Positions 35,097 to 43,259 of a stretch of 64,000 nucleotides of DNA are shown one piece after another. The notes below the pieces were generated by a model. That model had not been told where the DNA came from and ran no database searches. It saw only the letters and a list, made by a program, of their open reading frames with translations. Each line of letters starts with the position of its first letter. Within the stretch, counting starts at the first letter, position 1. Position numbers and translations under genes: made by a program. Origin of the DNA: JAOBAU01 sp034667465 (GTDB lineage: Bacteria; Acidobacteriota; Thermoanaerobaculia; Gp7-AA8); contig JAXDJV010000002.1 in the NCBI GenBank assembly GCA_034667465.1, positions 558,001 to 622,000 of the forward strand. Reading direction: 5' to 3'.

Positions 35097-36920
35097 ATGA
35101 CAAGACTCGCACTCGCACTACTGCTCGTTGCTTCAAATGCGGCTTCCGGCGCGCTTGCGCAGATTCCGGAGTCGCTCGCGAAACCGAGCACCGAGAACCG
35201 CGCGAATCTCACGATCTCCGTCGAATCGCTCGGCGACACCGACGCCGGCGTCGTCGCGCGCGCCACGTTTCGTTTCTCGATTCCGTCTGACGTGCCGCCG
35301 GAAACGCCGCTGCTCGTGCAGGGCACGTGGTCGCAGAACGGCGAAGTGGTGAAGCGTTTCCGCCAGCAGCTCATCGTGCCGGTGCCGAACGTTGTCACGT
35401 CGACTGCGGTTCTGAAGCCGGGCGACGTCGAAGTCGACGTTCGTCTGATGATCCCGCTCAAAGAAGACGCGCCGATCATTCTCGGCCGCGTGACGAAGAC
35501 GGTTCCGATCGCGAAGACGAACAAGGTGTTCGTCGCGACCGACAGCGGCGGGGCGGAAGAGATCATCGCCGAGGGAGTCGTGCCGGAAGCGAGTGGCGCG
35601 GTGAAAATCCGCGCGCCGCGACGCGACGTTGCGCCGAATCTGTTCGTCGTCGATGTCGACGTGCAGCCGCCGGTGAAGCGCGTCGAGTTCTGGGTCGAAG
35701 GCAAAAAGATCATGGCGCGCAACGCGCCGCCTTACCGCGCCGAGCTCGACCTCGGCAAGTTGCCGAAGCGCGTTGAAGTTCGCGCCATCGGCTACGACGC
35801 GCAGAATCGCTACGTCGACGCCGACGCGTTCATCGTCAACGAGCGCGAGACGCCGCTCGAAGCGAAGCTGACGCGCACCGTTACGCCCGACGGCATCTCG
35901 CATTTCAAACTGAGCATTCAGAATCCGAAGAACGCCGAGCTGAAAACGATCGCGCTCTTCGCCGGTCCGAAAAAGATTTACGAATGGACCGAGCCGCCAT
36001 ACGCGGTGAACATCCCCAACGCGAAGCTGGGCGGCGTCGAGTTCATTCGCGCCTCGGTCGTCGATGCGACCGGCTACGAAGCGAGCGACCTGCTTTTCCT
36101 CAGCGGCGATCGCTACATGGAAGAGATCGAGGTCAATCTCGTCGAGCTGCCGGTGACGGTTTCCGATGCGAGCGGCAATCCGATCGCCGGACTAACGCAG
36201 CCGAACTTCAGCGTGTTCGAGGACGGTAAGAAGCAGACGATTCGCAGCTTCAACTACGCCTCGAACCTGCCGCTGTCCGTCGGCCTGCTCGTCGATCACT
36301 CCGGCAGCATGGAGAAGCGGATGGCGGCGACGAAAGAAGCGGCCGCCGAGTTTTTCAAAGACATCATGAAGCCGGGCGATCGTGCATTCGTCGGCGGCTT
36401 TTCATTCGATTCGACGCAGCTCGCACCGTTCGTCACGGACGTTGCATCGCTGCGCGAACAGGTCGAGGGATTGCCGGAAGCCAGCGGCGGAACGTCGCTG
36501 TATGACGCGATCGTCACCGGGCTCTATCGCTTCCGCAATCTGCAGGGACGGAAAGCACTGATCGTCTGGACAGACGGCGAAGACACGACGTCGCGCGTCT
36601 CGTTCGACGACATGCTGACGTATGTTCGCGCGTCGCATCTGCCGCTCTACTTCATCGGCATCGGCATGGGTTTCGGCGACATGGCAGGAACCTCGAAGAT
36701 GCGTGCGCTTGCCGCGGAGACCGGCGGCGTCGCCTACTTCATCGGCAACGTGAAGGATTTGAAAGCGACGTACGCAAAGCTCGAGGCCGATCTCCGTTCG
36801 CAATATCTCGTGTCGTACAACACGGAGAGCTCGAAGAAAGACACGAAGTACCGCACGGTCGAAGTGAAGGTCGACCGCCCCGATGCGAAGGTCCGGACGA
36901 TTCGCGGCTTCATTCCTTAG
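35097..36920 (+). CDS. Secreted VWFA-related protein (acidobacterial type)
   Basis: A 607-residue protein with a signal peptide (residues 1-22, 'LLLVASNAASGALAQ'). Beta-rich N-terminal modules precede a von Willebrand A domain whose metal site begins 'LLVDHSGSMEK' (Asp400, Ser402, Ser404). The sequence just before it, 'VNLVELPVTVSDASGNPIAG', and 'FSVFEDGKKQ.I..F' are the hallmarks of the VWFA-related domain abundant in Acidobacteria. The C-terminus 'YRTVEVKVDRPDAKVRTIRG' is also usual for that family. It probably binds proteins or matrix outside the cytoplasm; the partner is unknown. The ATG at 35097 is taken as it begins the signal peptide. Its 3' end overlaps the next gene by 38 bases. Confidence 0.92.
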   Translation: MTRLALALLLVASNAASGALAQIPESLAKPSTENRANLTISVESLGDTDAGVVARATFRFSIPSDVPPETPLLVQGTWSQNGEVVKRFRQQLIVPVPNVVTSTAVLKPGDVEVDVRLMIPLKEDAPIILGRVTKTVPIAKTNKVFVATDSGGAEEIIAEGVVPEASGAVKIRAPRRDVAPNLFVVDVDVQPPVKRVEFWVEGKKIMARNAPPYRAELDLGKLPKRVEVRAIGYDAQNRYVDADAFIVNERETPLEAKLTRTVTPDGISHFKLSIQNPKNAELKTIALFAGPKKIYEWTEPPYAVNIPNAKLGGVEFIRASVVDATGYEASDLLFLSGDRYMEEIEVNLVELPVTVSDASGNPIAGLTQPNFSVFEDGKKQTIRSFNYASNLPLSVGLLVDHSGSMEKRMAATKEAAAEFFKDIMKPGDRAFVGGFSFDSTQLAPFVTDVASLREQVEGLPEASGGTSLYDAIVTGLYRFRNLQGRKALIVWTDGEDTTSRVSFDDMLTYVRASHLPLYFIGIGMGFGDMAGTSKMRALAAETGGVAYFIGNVKDLKATYAKLEADLRSQYLVSYNTESSKKDTKYRTVEVKVDRPDAKVRTIRGFIP

Positions 36921-37347
36921 CGCGCTGCTGGCGATCGGCTGCGGCGCGCCTCCGCGTCCCGTCGATCGCAGCGGACGCGCCGTGACTCCGCAGACGAGCG
37001 GACGTCCATCGACGATCGTTCATTTCTGGGCGACGTGGTGCGTGCCGTGTCGTGAAGAGTTGCCGCAGCTCGTCGCGTATGCGCGGACGCATCGCATTCC
37101 GCTGATCACGATCGCGAACGATCGCAGCTTCGATGACGTTGATCGCTTTCTGCGCGAGCGGTCGTTGTCGGTGGATGTGTTGCTCGATCGCGATGGGAAG
37201 TACGGACGCGCGAATCACGCCGACAAACTGCCGACGACGCTTATCTACGATGCGCGCGGAAACGTGAAGGAGCGATTCACCGGCGCGCAGGACTGGGTCA
37301 TCCCGAGCGTAGCGAGGGATCCGGGCGTGCGGGGCACGACGAAGTAG
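36883..37347 (+). CDS. TlpA-like thioredoxin-fold lipoprotein
   Basis: A 154-residue protein with a lipobox signal ('LLAIGCGAP', Cys20) and a thioredoxin active site 'FWATWCVPCREELP'. It is therefore predicted to be membrane-anchored and to act as a periplasmic thiol-disulfide reductase or oxidase, as TlpA/ResA proteins do. It overlaps the VWFA gene by 38 bases in another frame. The last 17 codons ('VIPSVARDPGVRG') are encoded by the left arm of an inverted repeat that starts at 37298, so the natural C-terminus appears to have been replaced or extended by repeat sequence. Confidence 0.87.
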   Translation: MRRSGRFAASFLSALLAIGCGAPPRPVDRSGRAVTPQTSGRPSTIVHFWATWCVPCREELPQLVAYARTHRIPLITIANDRSFDDVDRFLRERSLSVDVLLDRDGKYGRANHADKLPTTLIYDARGNVKERFTGAQDWVIPSVARDPGVRGTTK

Positions 37348-37398
37348 CGATCGACAGCGCGCACCACCCGCGCAGGTCCCTCGCTACGCTCGGGATGA
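37298..37398. repeat. Dispersed inverted repeat (22-bp arms) between tlpA-like and slt genes
   Basis: The left arm tcatcccgagcgtagcgagg (plus 2 bases, from 37298) and its exact reverse complement (37377-37398) enclose about 57 bases. The left arm encodes the C-terminus of the thioredoxin-like protein, and the right arm ends two bases before the slt stop codon on the other strand. A near-identical copy lies at 62095-62186 and a related one at 49099-49282. It could act as a bidirectional terminator; no mobility gene is associated. Confidence 0.85.
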
Positions 37399-37400
37399 CG

Positions 37401-39683
37401 TTAGCTATTGAATCGCCGGTAGGCGCTCGAGATCAGTGTCACGCGCTTCACGTAATTCCTCGTCTCCGGGAACGGAATCGATTCGAGGAAGTCGTCCATC
37501 GGTTTCGACGGTGCGGCGCGGCGCCACTTCTGCACATTTCCCTGTCCCGCGTTGTACGACGCGACCGCGAGCTGCACCTTGCCGTCGAAGAGATCGACGA
37601 GATGGCGGAAGTGGTATGTGCCGAGTCGGATGTTGGTGTCGGGATTTTCGAGATGCGCGGAGGTGTGGAGTTTTTGCGCGAGCTCTTTGCCGGTGGCCGG
37701 CATCAGCTGCATCAGGCCGGTCGCGCCGACGACCGACTTCGCGTTCGGATTGAAGTAACTCTCCTGAAGGATGAGCGCCATGATCAGGTACGGATCGAGT
37801 CCGTTCTTCTCCGCGTTTTTGCGGATCGACTCCTCGTACTTCATCGGGTAGTAGAGCTTCAGGAAATGCGGCGGCACGGAATCCTGCTCGACGGTTGCGA
37901 GCGTCGGCCACGCGCGGCGCAGCGACGTGTACATCATCTGCAGATTGTTCGCGGAGCTGTAGAGCTCCGCGAGGAGCGCGTCAGAGAACTGCTGGTTCTT
38001 TCGATTGGCGTTCTGCCGGATCTCGATCTGCGCGTCGCGCGCGTCGGAGAGCGCGGTCAGCTCGTAGCCGAGGCGGAGCTCGGGCGGCATCGACTTCTCT
38101 GCGATCTCTCCCCAGTCGGGTCGCGGCTCCTTCAGCGGATTACTGCTTCGTGAAGGACGCGGTGCGCCGTGCTGCTCGGAGTAGATCGCATAGAGATCGT
38201 CGTATGGCGCGGAGGCCAGCTGGCGATAGATCGCCGCCGCTTCTTCTTTGTTTCCGAGCCGCTCACTGCTGCGTGCGAACCAGTATTGCGACTGGCGGCG
38301 GATGTTCGGATTGCGATACGTGTCGGCGATGAATTTGAACAGCGGCCGCGCTCCATTGAGATCGCCGCGCGCGTAGGCGGCCCACGCTTTGTCCCAGAAG
38401 CGCTGCAACCATGCTTCGGATGAAGGATCGATCTTCACCAGCTGCGCGACGAGCTCCTGCTCGTATCCGGTCTGATTCTTCGCTTCGGCGATACCGACCA
38501 GCGTATTGAGTACCTCGATGCGCACTTCTTCGGCCAGCGGCGGAAGTGCGAGCAGATCTTTCAGCCGTTCGACCGCCAGTCGCTCGTACGTATCCTTCTT
38601 CGCTTTCTTCGCGAGATCGACGAGCTGTACGTTGCGTTTCACGTTGCCGAACTTCGGCTTCGATACGAGACGCGACTTCTTTCCTTTGCCCGTCCGCACT
38701 TTCACGGTGCCGATCTGCTTTCGCTCGGTCACGGTCTTGATCACGATCGGATTGATCGACGCCGCGAGCGCGCGATAGTTTTTCGACGCGGTGTAGATCG
38801 CCGGAATGGCCACTCGATACGAGCCCGACGCAAGCGGATCGAGCACGCGATTCGAATCTTCGTAGCGTCGCAGACTGCTGAGCGCGAGTCCGCGATTGAG
38901 TCGCACCGGTTGCACGAGATGCGCGGGAAGAGCGTTCGCTTCGAGCGCCGTCAGCTCATCGAGTGCGTCCTGCGCGTCGTAATCGCGCAGCAGTCCGACG
39001 GCGCGCTCGAGCCGCTCGTCAGTCGTCAGACGCAGCGACTGATTGGGTGCCAGTCCGCTCAGCGCGCGAACGACGGCAACCGCGGCACCGGTCTCCGTCG
39101 CTTTCGGCGATTTGATGGCGATGTTCCGCGCGGCGAAGAGCATCGACGCGACGTCGCCCTGCGCGAAACGCGATTCGATGTACGACCATCGCGCGGTTGC
39201 GCTGTTCTTCGGATCGGACGATGTTGCGAGGTCGCTGTAGACATTCGCGGCGCGGCGGAAGTCGGCGCGATTCGCGTAAAGAACGCCGAGCTTCTGTCCC
39301 GCTTCATCGCGCGCCGCCATCTTCGGCGCGCGTTGCCACAACAGCGCGAGTGTCGTCCGCGCGGCGTCGGCGTTGCCGGCGAGCTCATGAGCGCGTGCGA
39401 GATACCAGAGCCGATACTCTTCGACCGCGCGCTGTTTGAACGTGAATCCGGCGAGCTGCTTTACGCCTTCGGAGCCGTCGCGGCGATTGACGGCGTCGAC
39501 GCCGGCCATGAATGACGCCCGCAGATTTTCGAGATCGGGAGGCGCTTCCGGCTTCGGACGTGCGGTGGTTTCGCGCGGCGCGGCCGGCTCGCGATGCGTG
39601 TAGAAGTAGCCGCCGATGATGACCAGGCCGATTGCGACCGGGATCAGAACGGCGAGGGCGATCCTTTTACGGCGGAAGCGCAT
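37401..39683 (-). CDS. Soluble lytic murein transglycosylase (Slt-like), membrane anchored
   Basis: A 760-residue protein with an N-terminal membrane helix ('IALAVLIPVAIGLVIIGGYF', about 8-28), a long helical TPR-like superhelix (about 55-600), and a C-terminal SLT goose-lysozyme domain. The catalytic Glu is in 'LILQESYFNPNAKS' (Glu641), followed by 'GATGLMQLMPATG' and 'ASYNAGQGNVQKW', all typical of Slt70. It cleaves peptidoglycan with formation of 1,6-anhydromuramyl ends. A lysine-rich insertion ('VRTGKGKKSRLVSKPKFG') around residues 325-345 is unusual. The gene ends beside an inverted repeat that may terminate transcription. Confidence 0.93.
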   Translation of the reverse strand: MRFRRKRIALAVLIPVAIGLVIIGGYFYTHREPAAPRETTARPKPEAPPDLENLRASFMAGVDAVNRRDGSEGVKQLAGFTFKQRAVEEYRLWYLARAHELAGNADAARTTLALLWQRAPKMAARDEAGQKLGVLYANRADFRRAANVYSDLATSSDPKNSATARWSYIESRFAQGDVASMLFAARNIAIKSPKATETGAAVAVVRALSGLAPNQSLRLTTDERLERAVGLLRDYDAQDALDELTALEANALPAHLVQPVRLNRGLALSSLRRYEDSNRVLDPLASGSYRVAIPAIYTASKNYRALAASINPIVIKTVTERKQIGTVKVRTGKGKKSRLVSKPKFGNVKRNVQLVDLAKKAKKDTYERLAVERLKDLLALPPLAEEVRIEVLNTLVGIAEAKNQTGYEQELVAQLVKIDPSSEAWLQRFWDKAWAAYARGDLNGARPLFKFIADTYRNPNIRRQSQYWFARSSERLGNKEEAAAIYRQLASAPYDDLYAIYSEQHGAPRPSRSSNPLKEPRPDWGEIAEKSMPPELRLGYELTALSDARDAQIEIRQNANRKNQQFSDALLAELYSSANNLQMMYTSLRRAWPTLATVEQDSVPPHFLKLYYPMKYEESIRKNAEKNGLDPYLIMALILQESYFNPNAKSVVGATGLMQLMPATGKELAQKLHTSAHLENPDTNIRLGTYHFRHLVDLFDGKVQLAVASYNAGQGNVQKWRRAAPSKPMDDFLESIPFPETRNYVKRVTLISSAYRRFNS

Positions 39684-39720
39684 CGGCTGCAGCTTGTGCG
39701 AAAGTCACGCCGCGCGCCAG

Positions 39721-39746
39721 GTGTGGAGGCGGGCGCCTCGCCCGCC
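39721..39746. repeat. GC-rich hairpin of the gtgtggaggcgggcg family
   Basis: An 8-bp stem, GGCGGGCG/CGCCCGCC (39728-39735 with 39739-39746, loop CCT), is preceded by gtgtggag. It lies between the slt start and the stop of the GAF-like gene, both on the minus strand. It may stop transcription from the upstream gene but has no T tract. It resembles the hairpins at 560-617 and 9300-9317. Confidence 0.6.
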
Positions 39747-39754
39747 CCGAAGCG

Positions 39755-41170
39755 TCAGAGCCCCAGCGCTTGTGCGTCTCCGTCCGCCAGAATCCGAACC
39801 AGCTCGTCGTAAAAGTAGTTCGACGTTTTCCGCACGTCTTCCGGGATTCGCTCGTCGTACATCTGACGGCTGCGGTCGATGTCTTCCTTGAGGCGCTCGT
39901 ACAGATCGCGATTCTTGCGGCCCGCGTCGACCTTCGGCTCGTTGTACAGCTTGATCTCGGAGACGAGCAGCCGCGCGAAGCGCCGCGCTTCATCATGACG
40001 TTTCGCTTCTTCGTTCTGTGCTCCGCCGCCGAGTGCGCCGCCGCGGCCGACGCCGCTGGGAGGAACGTATTGCGTGCTCGGACGATCTTCGCGTTCGCCG
40101 CTACCGAGAGAAGGTGTTGCAGGCGGCGGCGCGGCCGGAGGAGCTGACGGCGTCGTTGCTTTTGCTGATTGCGGAACGCTGCTCGCGCCGCTGAACTCGT
40201 CAGCGGACGGCATGTTGAACGTCGGACGCTGCGACTGCATCACGTCGCGCATCTGCTCCGAGGTCATCGAAACCGTGGCGTTCGCTTCAGGCAGGTCGGG
40301 CTCGGCCGGCGGTGGCGGAGGAGCGGCCGGAGCCGGCGCAACCGCGGGAGCTGGCGGTGCAGCGGCTCGCGCTGGAGCAGCGCCTTCGTCAGCGCCGGAG
40401 AGACTCGGCGACGGTACTTTCTTTCGGATGGCCAGCGTGTCGACGAGCAGTCCGGTCGTGAAGACCAGCAGCTGAATCGACGCGGCGTCGAGCTTCGCTG
40501 CATCGTCCGCGGTCACGTCGACGAATACCGCCGCCGCGACTTTGTCTTTGATCACCATCGGGACGAGCACCGCGTTCGTTGCGCCGGCGACGCCGAGACG
40601 CGTCGAGAGGTTGTTGCCGTCCCAGACCACGACCGTTTCTTCGCGCAGCACGCGATCGAGCTCGGGAATGAGTCCCGGCGCGGCGTTGAAGCGCTTCACG
40701 ATTTCGTCGTTGCCTCCGTGCGCCGAGAAGCCGACGCCTTTCCAGCCGCTGAACGTTTCGCCTTTCAGGATGAGCAGCGCCGCGCGGGAGCCGAACTCGA
40801 GACACTGTTCGAGCAGCGCGTTGAGGATGTCGACCTGAGTCTTGCCGCGCTCGACCGCCTGAACGGCGCGTTTGAGGAGCGATGCGTTTGCGCCACCGGA
40901 AGCTGCGGGTGCGGAAGCGGCGGCCGCGACCGGCGCCGGCATGTCGGCGATGAGGTTCTGTTCGAGCTCCGCGATCGACTTTGTGATGTGCGGAAGAAAC
41001 GTAATCGAGTTGACGTCAGCCTGGACACTTTGCAGCGCTGCTTTCAGCTGAGAATCGACCGTGACGCGGACGTCGTCGACCGAAGAGCGAATCTCCCCCA
41101 CCATCCTCTCGATCGCTTCGCGCACGTGCGCTTCAATCGAGCTCGCGACTTCGTCGCCCCTCACGGCCAT
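39755..41170 (-). CDS. GAF-like domain protein with disordered Pro/Ala linker
   Basis: A 471-residue protein in four parts. An N-terminal helical region (about 1-90) may form a coiled coil. A central alpha/beta domain (about 110-270, with 'FGSRAALLILKGETFSGWKG' and 'NAVLVPMVIKDKVAAAVFVDV') looks like a GAF domain. Next is a Pro/Ala-rich low-complexity stretch (about 285-375), and last a conserved-looking helical tail ('ARRFARLLVSEIKLYNE'). It starts at 41170 with a strong AGGAGG ribosome site. No output domain is recognised. A sensor or scaffold role is plausible but unproven. Confidence 0.78.
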   Translation of the reverse strand: MAVRGDEVASSIEAHVREAIERMVGEIRSSVDDVRVTVDSQLKAALQSVQADVNSITFLPHITKSIAELEQNLIADMPAPVAAAASAPAASGGANASLLKRAVQAVERGKTQVDILNALLEQCLEFGSRAALLILKGETFSGWKGVGFSAHGGNDEIVKRFNAAPGLIPELDRVLREETVVVWDGNNLSTRLGVAGATNAVLVPMVIKDKVAAAVFVDVTADDAAKLDAASIQLLVFTTGLLVDTLAIRKKVPSPSLSGADEGAAPARAAAPPAPAVAPAPAAPPPPPAEPDLPEANATVSMTSEQMRDVMQSQRPTFNMPSADEFSGASSVPQSAKATTPSAPPAAPPPATPSLGSGEREDRPSTQYVPPSGVGRGGALGGGAQNEEAKRHDEARRFARLLVSEIKLYNEPKVDAGRKNRDLYERLKEDIDRSRQMYDERIPEDVRKTSNYFYDELVRILADGDAQALGL

Positions 41171-41219
41171 AAATCCTCCTGCTGCTATAGCTTGACCTGC
41201 CTTGCCGAAGGCGGTCGCG

Positions 41220-41225
41220 ATTATA
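41220..41225 (-). promoter_or_regulatory. -10 box TATAAT for the GAF-like gene
   Basis: A perfect TATAAT on the minus strand lies 49 bases before the ATG at 41170, giving a leader with the AGGAGG ribosome site. The divergent lipoprotein gene starts at 41251. The -35 is weak. Confidence 0.5.
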
Positions 41226-41250
41226 GCGCGATGTGCTAAGTTGTCGTGCA

Positions 41251-41859
41251 ATGCGTCGAGCCGCCTCGATCCTCGTGTTTCTCGTGCTCGGATGTGGTGC
41301 CGGTCCCGCGGACGATTCGTCGGAATGGCAGGCCGTGCTGCATCACAAAAAGGCCGCCGCCGCTCCCAACGCGAGCACGACGCAGAAGCAGATGTACGCC
41401 GATTCGCTCGCCGCGTTCGTCCATCGCAATCCGCATCACAGCCGCGCTCGCGAGGTCTACGAGTACATTCAGGTCGATTTCGCGCGCGAGCTCGCCGCGC
41501 TTGGACGCCATCAGGATGCGATCCGTTTCTATCGAGCCGTGCTCGCACAACATCCCGACAATCAGCGCGCTCTCGAGGGGATGCAGATCTCGCTCGATCA
41601 TCTCGCGGTGTCGCGCGAGAAGCTGCTGGCACTTGAAAAAGGGATGACGACGCACGAAGTCTCGAAGGTTCTCGGCAAGCCGATTCCCGGCTGGACGGTC
41701 ACACGCCAGCGCCGCGATGCGGTCCTCGAGTCGTGGTATTACCGGAAGACCGACGGCGCCGTCGCAGGTGTCTACTTCCGCGACGGGAAGCTCTTCGCGG
41801 CCGAGGAGAATTCGAGCGCGAAAATCGCGCCGCTGATCGCTGTCGCGGAAACGCGCTGA
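41251..41859 (+). CDS. Lipoprotein with SmpA/OmlA-like segment
   Basis: A 202-residue protein with a lipobox ('LVFLVLGCGAG'), so lipid-anchored. Residues about 40-125 are helical with TPR-like spacing ('ALGRHQDAIRFYRAVLAQHP'). The C-terminal part contains 'EKGMTTHEVSKVLGKPIPGW', a pattern shared with SmpA/BamE-like domains ('G.t..eV...lG.P'), followed by strands 'ESWYYRKTDGAVAGVYFRDGKL'. An outer-membrane assembly accessory role is possible, but this is only a resemblance. ATG 41251 is chosen over GTG 41233 because it starts the signal peptide. Confidence 0.75.
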   Translation: MRRAASILVFLVLGCGAGPADDSSEWQAVLHHKKAAAAPNASTTQKQMYADSLAAFVHRNPHHSRAREVYEYIQVDFARELAALGRHQDAIRFYRAVLAQHPDNQRALEGMQISLDHLAVSREKLLALEKGMTTHEVSKVLGKPIPGWTVTRQRRDAVLESWYYRKTDGAVAGVYFRDGKLFAAEENSSAKIAPLIAVAETR

Positions 41860-41914
41860 TCGCGGAAATCGCACGTATTCATGCGGTGTTCTTTACATCG
41901 CGAAGGGTTCTGAC

Positions 41915-42217
41915 ATGCCACTCTACGAATATCTTTGCGCCCAGTGCGGCGAGCGGAGCGAGATTCTGCAGAAGATTGCGGATGCGCCCGCTACACATTG
42001 TCCGAAGTGCGGCGGCGATCTGAAGAAACTTCATTCGGCGCCGGCGATCCAGTTCAAGGGATCGGGTTTCTACAAAACGGATTACGCCAGCGCTTCATCG
42101 AAGCCGCCGGCGAACAGCACGACGAAGAGCGAGAGCAAAACGGAAACGAAGAGCGAGACGAAGAGCGATTCAACATCCTCTTCATCGACTGCAGCGACCG
42201 CGACGAAAACGGACTGA
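41915..42217 (+). CDS. FmdB family zinc-ribbon protein
   Basis: A 100-residue protein beginning 'MPLYEYLCAQCGERSE', with a second CxxC in 'HCPKCGGDLKKL', which is the FmdB/CxxC_CXXC_SSSS regulatory zinc-ribbon. 'FKGSGFYKTDY' is the conserved end of the domain. The last 40 residues are a Lys/Ser/Thr/Glu low-complexity tail, probably disordered. Some relatives are putative regulators of formamidase or amidase genes, but most are of unknown function. The EcsC-like gene begins four bases after its stop. Confidence 0.9.
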   Translation: MPLYEYLCAQCGERSEILQKIADAPATHCPKCGGDLKKLHSAPAIQFKGSGFYKTDYASASSKPPANSTTKSESKTETKSETKSDSTSSSSTAATATKTD

Positions 42218-42221
42218 TTTG

Positions 42222-42890
42222 ATGGAGCTGGCACTTCCGCTCAACCCGACGATGGCCAAAGTCACGCAGCTCAAACAGCGCGCAGATTCGGTGCTCGAAG
42301 AGGTGTTTCGATCGCTTTTCGAAGAGATCGATACGGTAAAACTTCGCGCCGACGTCGCGACGATGAAGAGCAGCGCGCCGGACTTCAGCTCCGTCGATCA
42401 CGCGAACCTGCTCGCGCGCCGCACCGCTCTTCGCTGCGCCGCGGCCGGCGCGGTGACCGGACTTCCGAGCGGTCTGCTCGCGCTCGGCACGCTCAGCGCC
42501 GATCTCGCCTACCTGGTCTTCCAGCAGTTCCGCCTGATCCTCGGCATCGCCACGATCTACGGACATGAGCCGTCGAACCGCGAGCGTTTTCACGAAGCGC
42601 TCTCGTGCTTCGCGTATGCGTCGGGTGTCGGCATCGGCAAGCAGGGAATCGCGACGATGGTCGAAGTGGCAACGCTCGAAAGCGGCGTGGTCGCCGAGAA
42701 GCTCGGTGTGCAGTTCATGCGCGAGCGGCTGATGAAGATCGTGCCGATCGTTGGCGCCATCTCCGGTGGCGCGCTGAATTACGTTTCCGTTCGCGCCGTC
42801 GCGCGCGCCGCGATCCGCTACTACGAATCGCGCATCGATCCGGTGCTGGCCGACGAGATCTGGAACGAAGGCGACCGCGAGCACGCCTGA
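42222..42890 (+). CDS. EcsC-like family protein
   Basis: A 222-residue protein with a central segment 'AGAVTGLPSGLLALGTLSAD' followed by 'FRLILGIATIYGHEP', which resembles the EcsC protein family, and a second hydrophobic Gly-rich stretch 'IVPIVGAISGGALNYVSV'. Despite the name, EcsC-like proteins are not ABC components in general; their function is poorly known. ATG 42222 is preferred to the adjacent TTG. It is probably cotranscribed with the FmdB gene. Confidence 0.72.
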   Translation: MELALPLNPTMAKVTQLKQRADSVLEEVFRSLFEEIDTVKLRADVATMKSSAPDFSSVDHANLLARRTALRCAAAGAVTGLPSGLLALGTLSADLAYLVFQQFRLILGIATIYGHEPSNRERFHEALSCFAYASGVGIGKQGIATMVEVATLESGVVAEKLGVQFMRERLMKIVPIVGAISGGALNYVSVRAVARAAIRYYESRIDPVLADEIWNEGDREHA

Positions 42891-42965
42891 TCGCGGCCCG
42901 CGAATTGTTTAACGCAACCCGGAAATTGTCCTCACGGTAGTCGCGTTACCGGCGCTGACTACACG

Positions 42966-43259
42966 ATGCCGAAAATCGAGACCGAACCAGCGACGGAAGT
43001 GCGCTCAGCGTTTTTTGAACGACGCAGACTGCGCCGCATTCGGATGATCGTCGAGCTGACGATGAATCTCATCAGCAGCGACATGACTGTCTCGCATCGC
43101 GAAGCGCGCTGCCTCGTCAATTGCGCGCGCAAAGCGATCCTCGAACTGCATCCCGGCTTCACGGAACGCTACGAACGGATCGTCGGCCCGCACTTCGATC
43201 GCGTGCTGCACGAACGCTGGCCGTTCGAAGAGCCGCGCGCCAACGAGCTCGTCAACTAG
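42966..43259 (+). CDS. Conserved-looking small protein of unknown function
   Basis: A 97-residue predicted helical protein, rich in Arg and Glu. The centre reads 'ELTMNLISSDMTVSHREARC' and continues into 'CARKAILELHPGF'. It has two cysteines four residues apart (Cys-Leu-Val-Asn-Cys). No family is recognised and no membrane helix or signal is present. Its coding-like composition and its snug fit between neighbours support it as real. Its stop overlaps that of the convergent membrane protein gene by four bases. Confidence 0.62.
   Translation: MPKIETEPATEVRSAFFERRRLRRIRMIVELTMNLISSDMTVSHREARCLVNCARKAILELHPGFTERYERIVGPHFDRVLHERWPFEEPRANELVN

Noticed and set aside
41171..41632. Extension of the GAF-like frame upstream of 41170
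   Set aside because: The strong ribosome site and -10 box place the start at 41170; the upstream part runs over the divergent lipoprotein gene.
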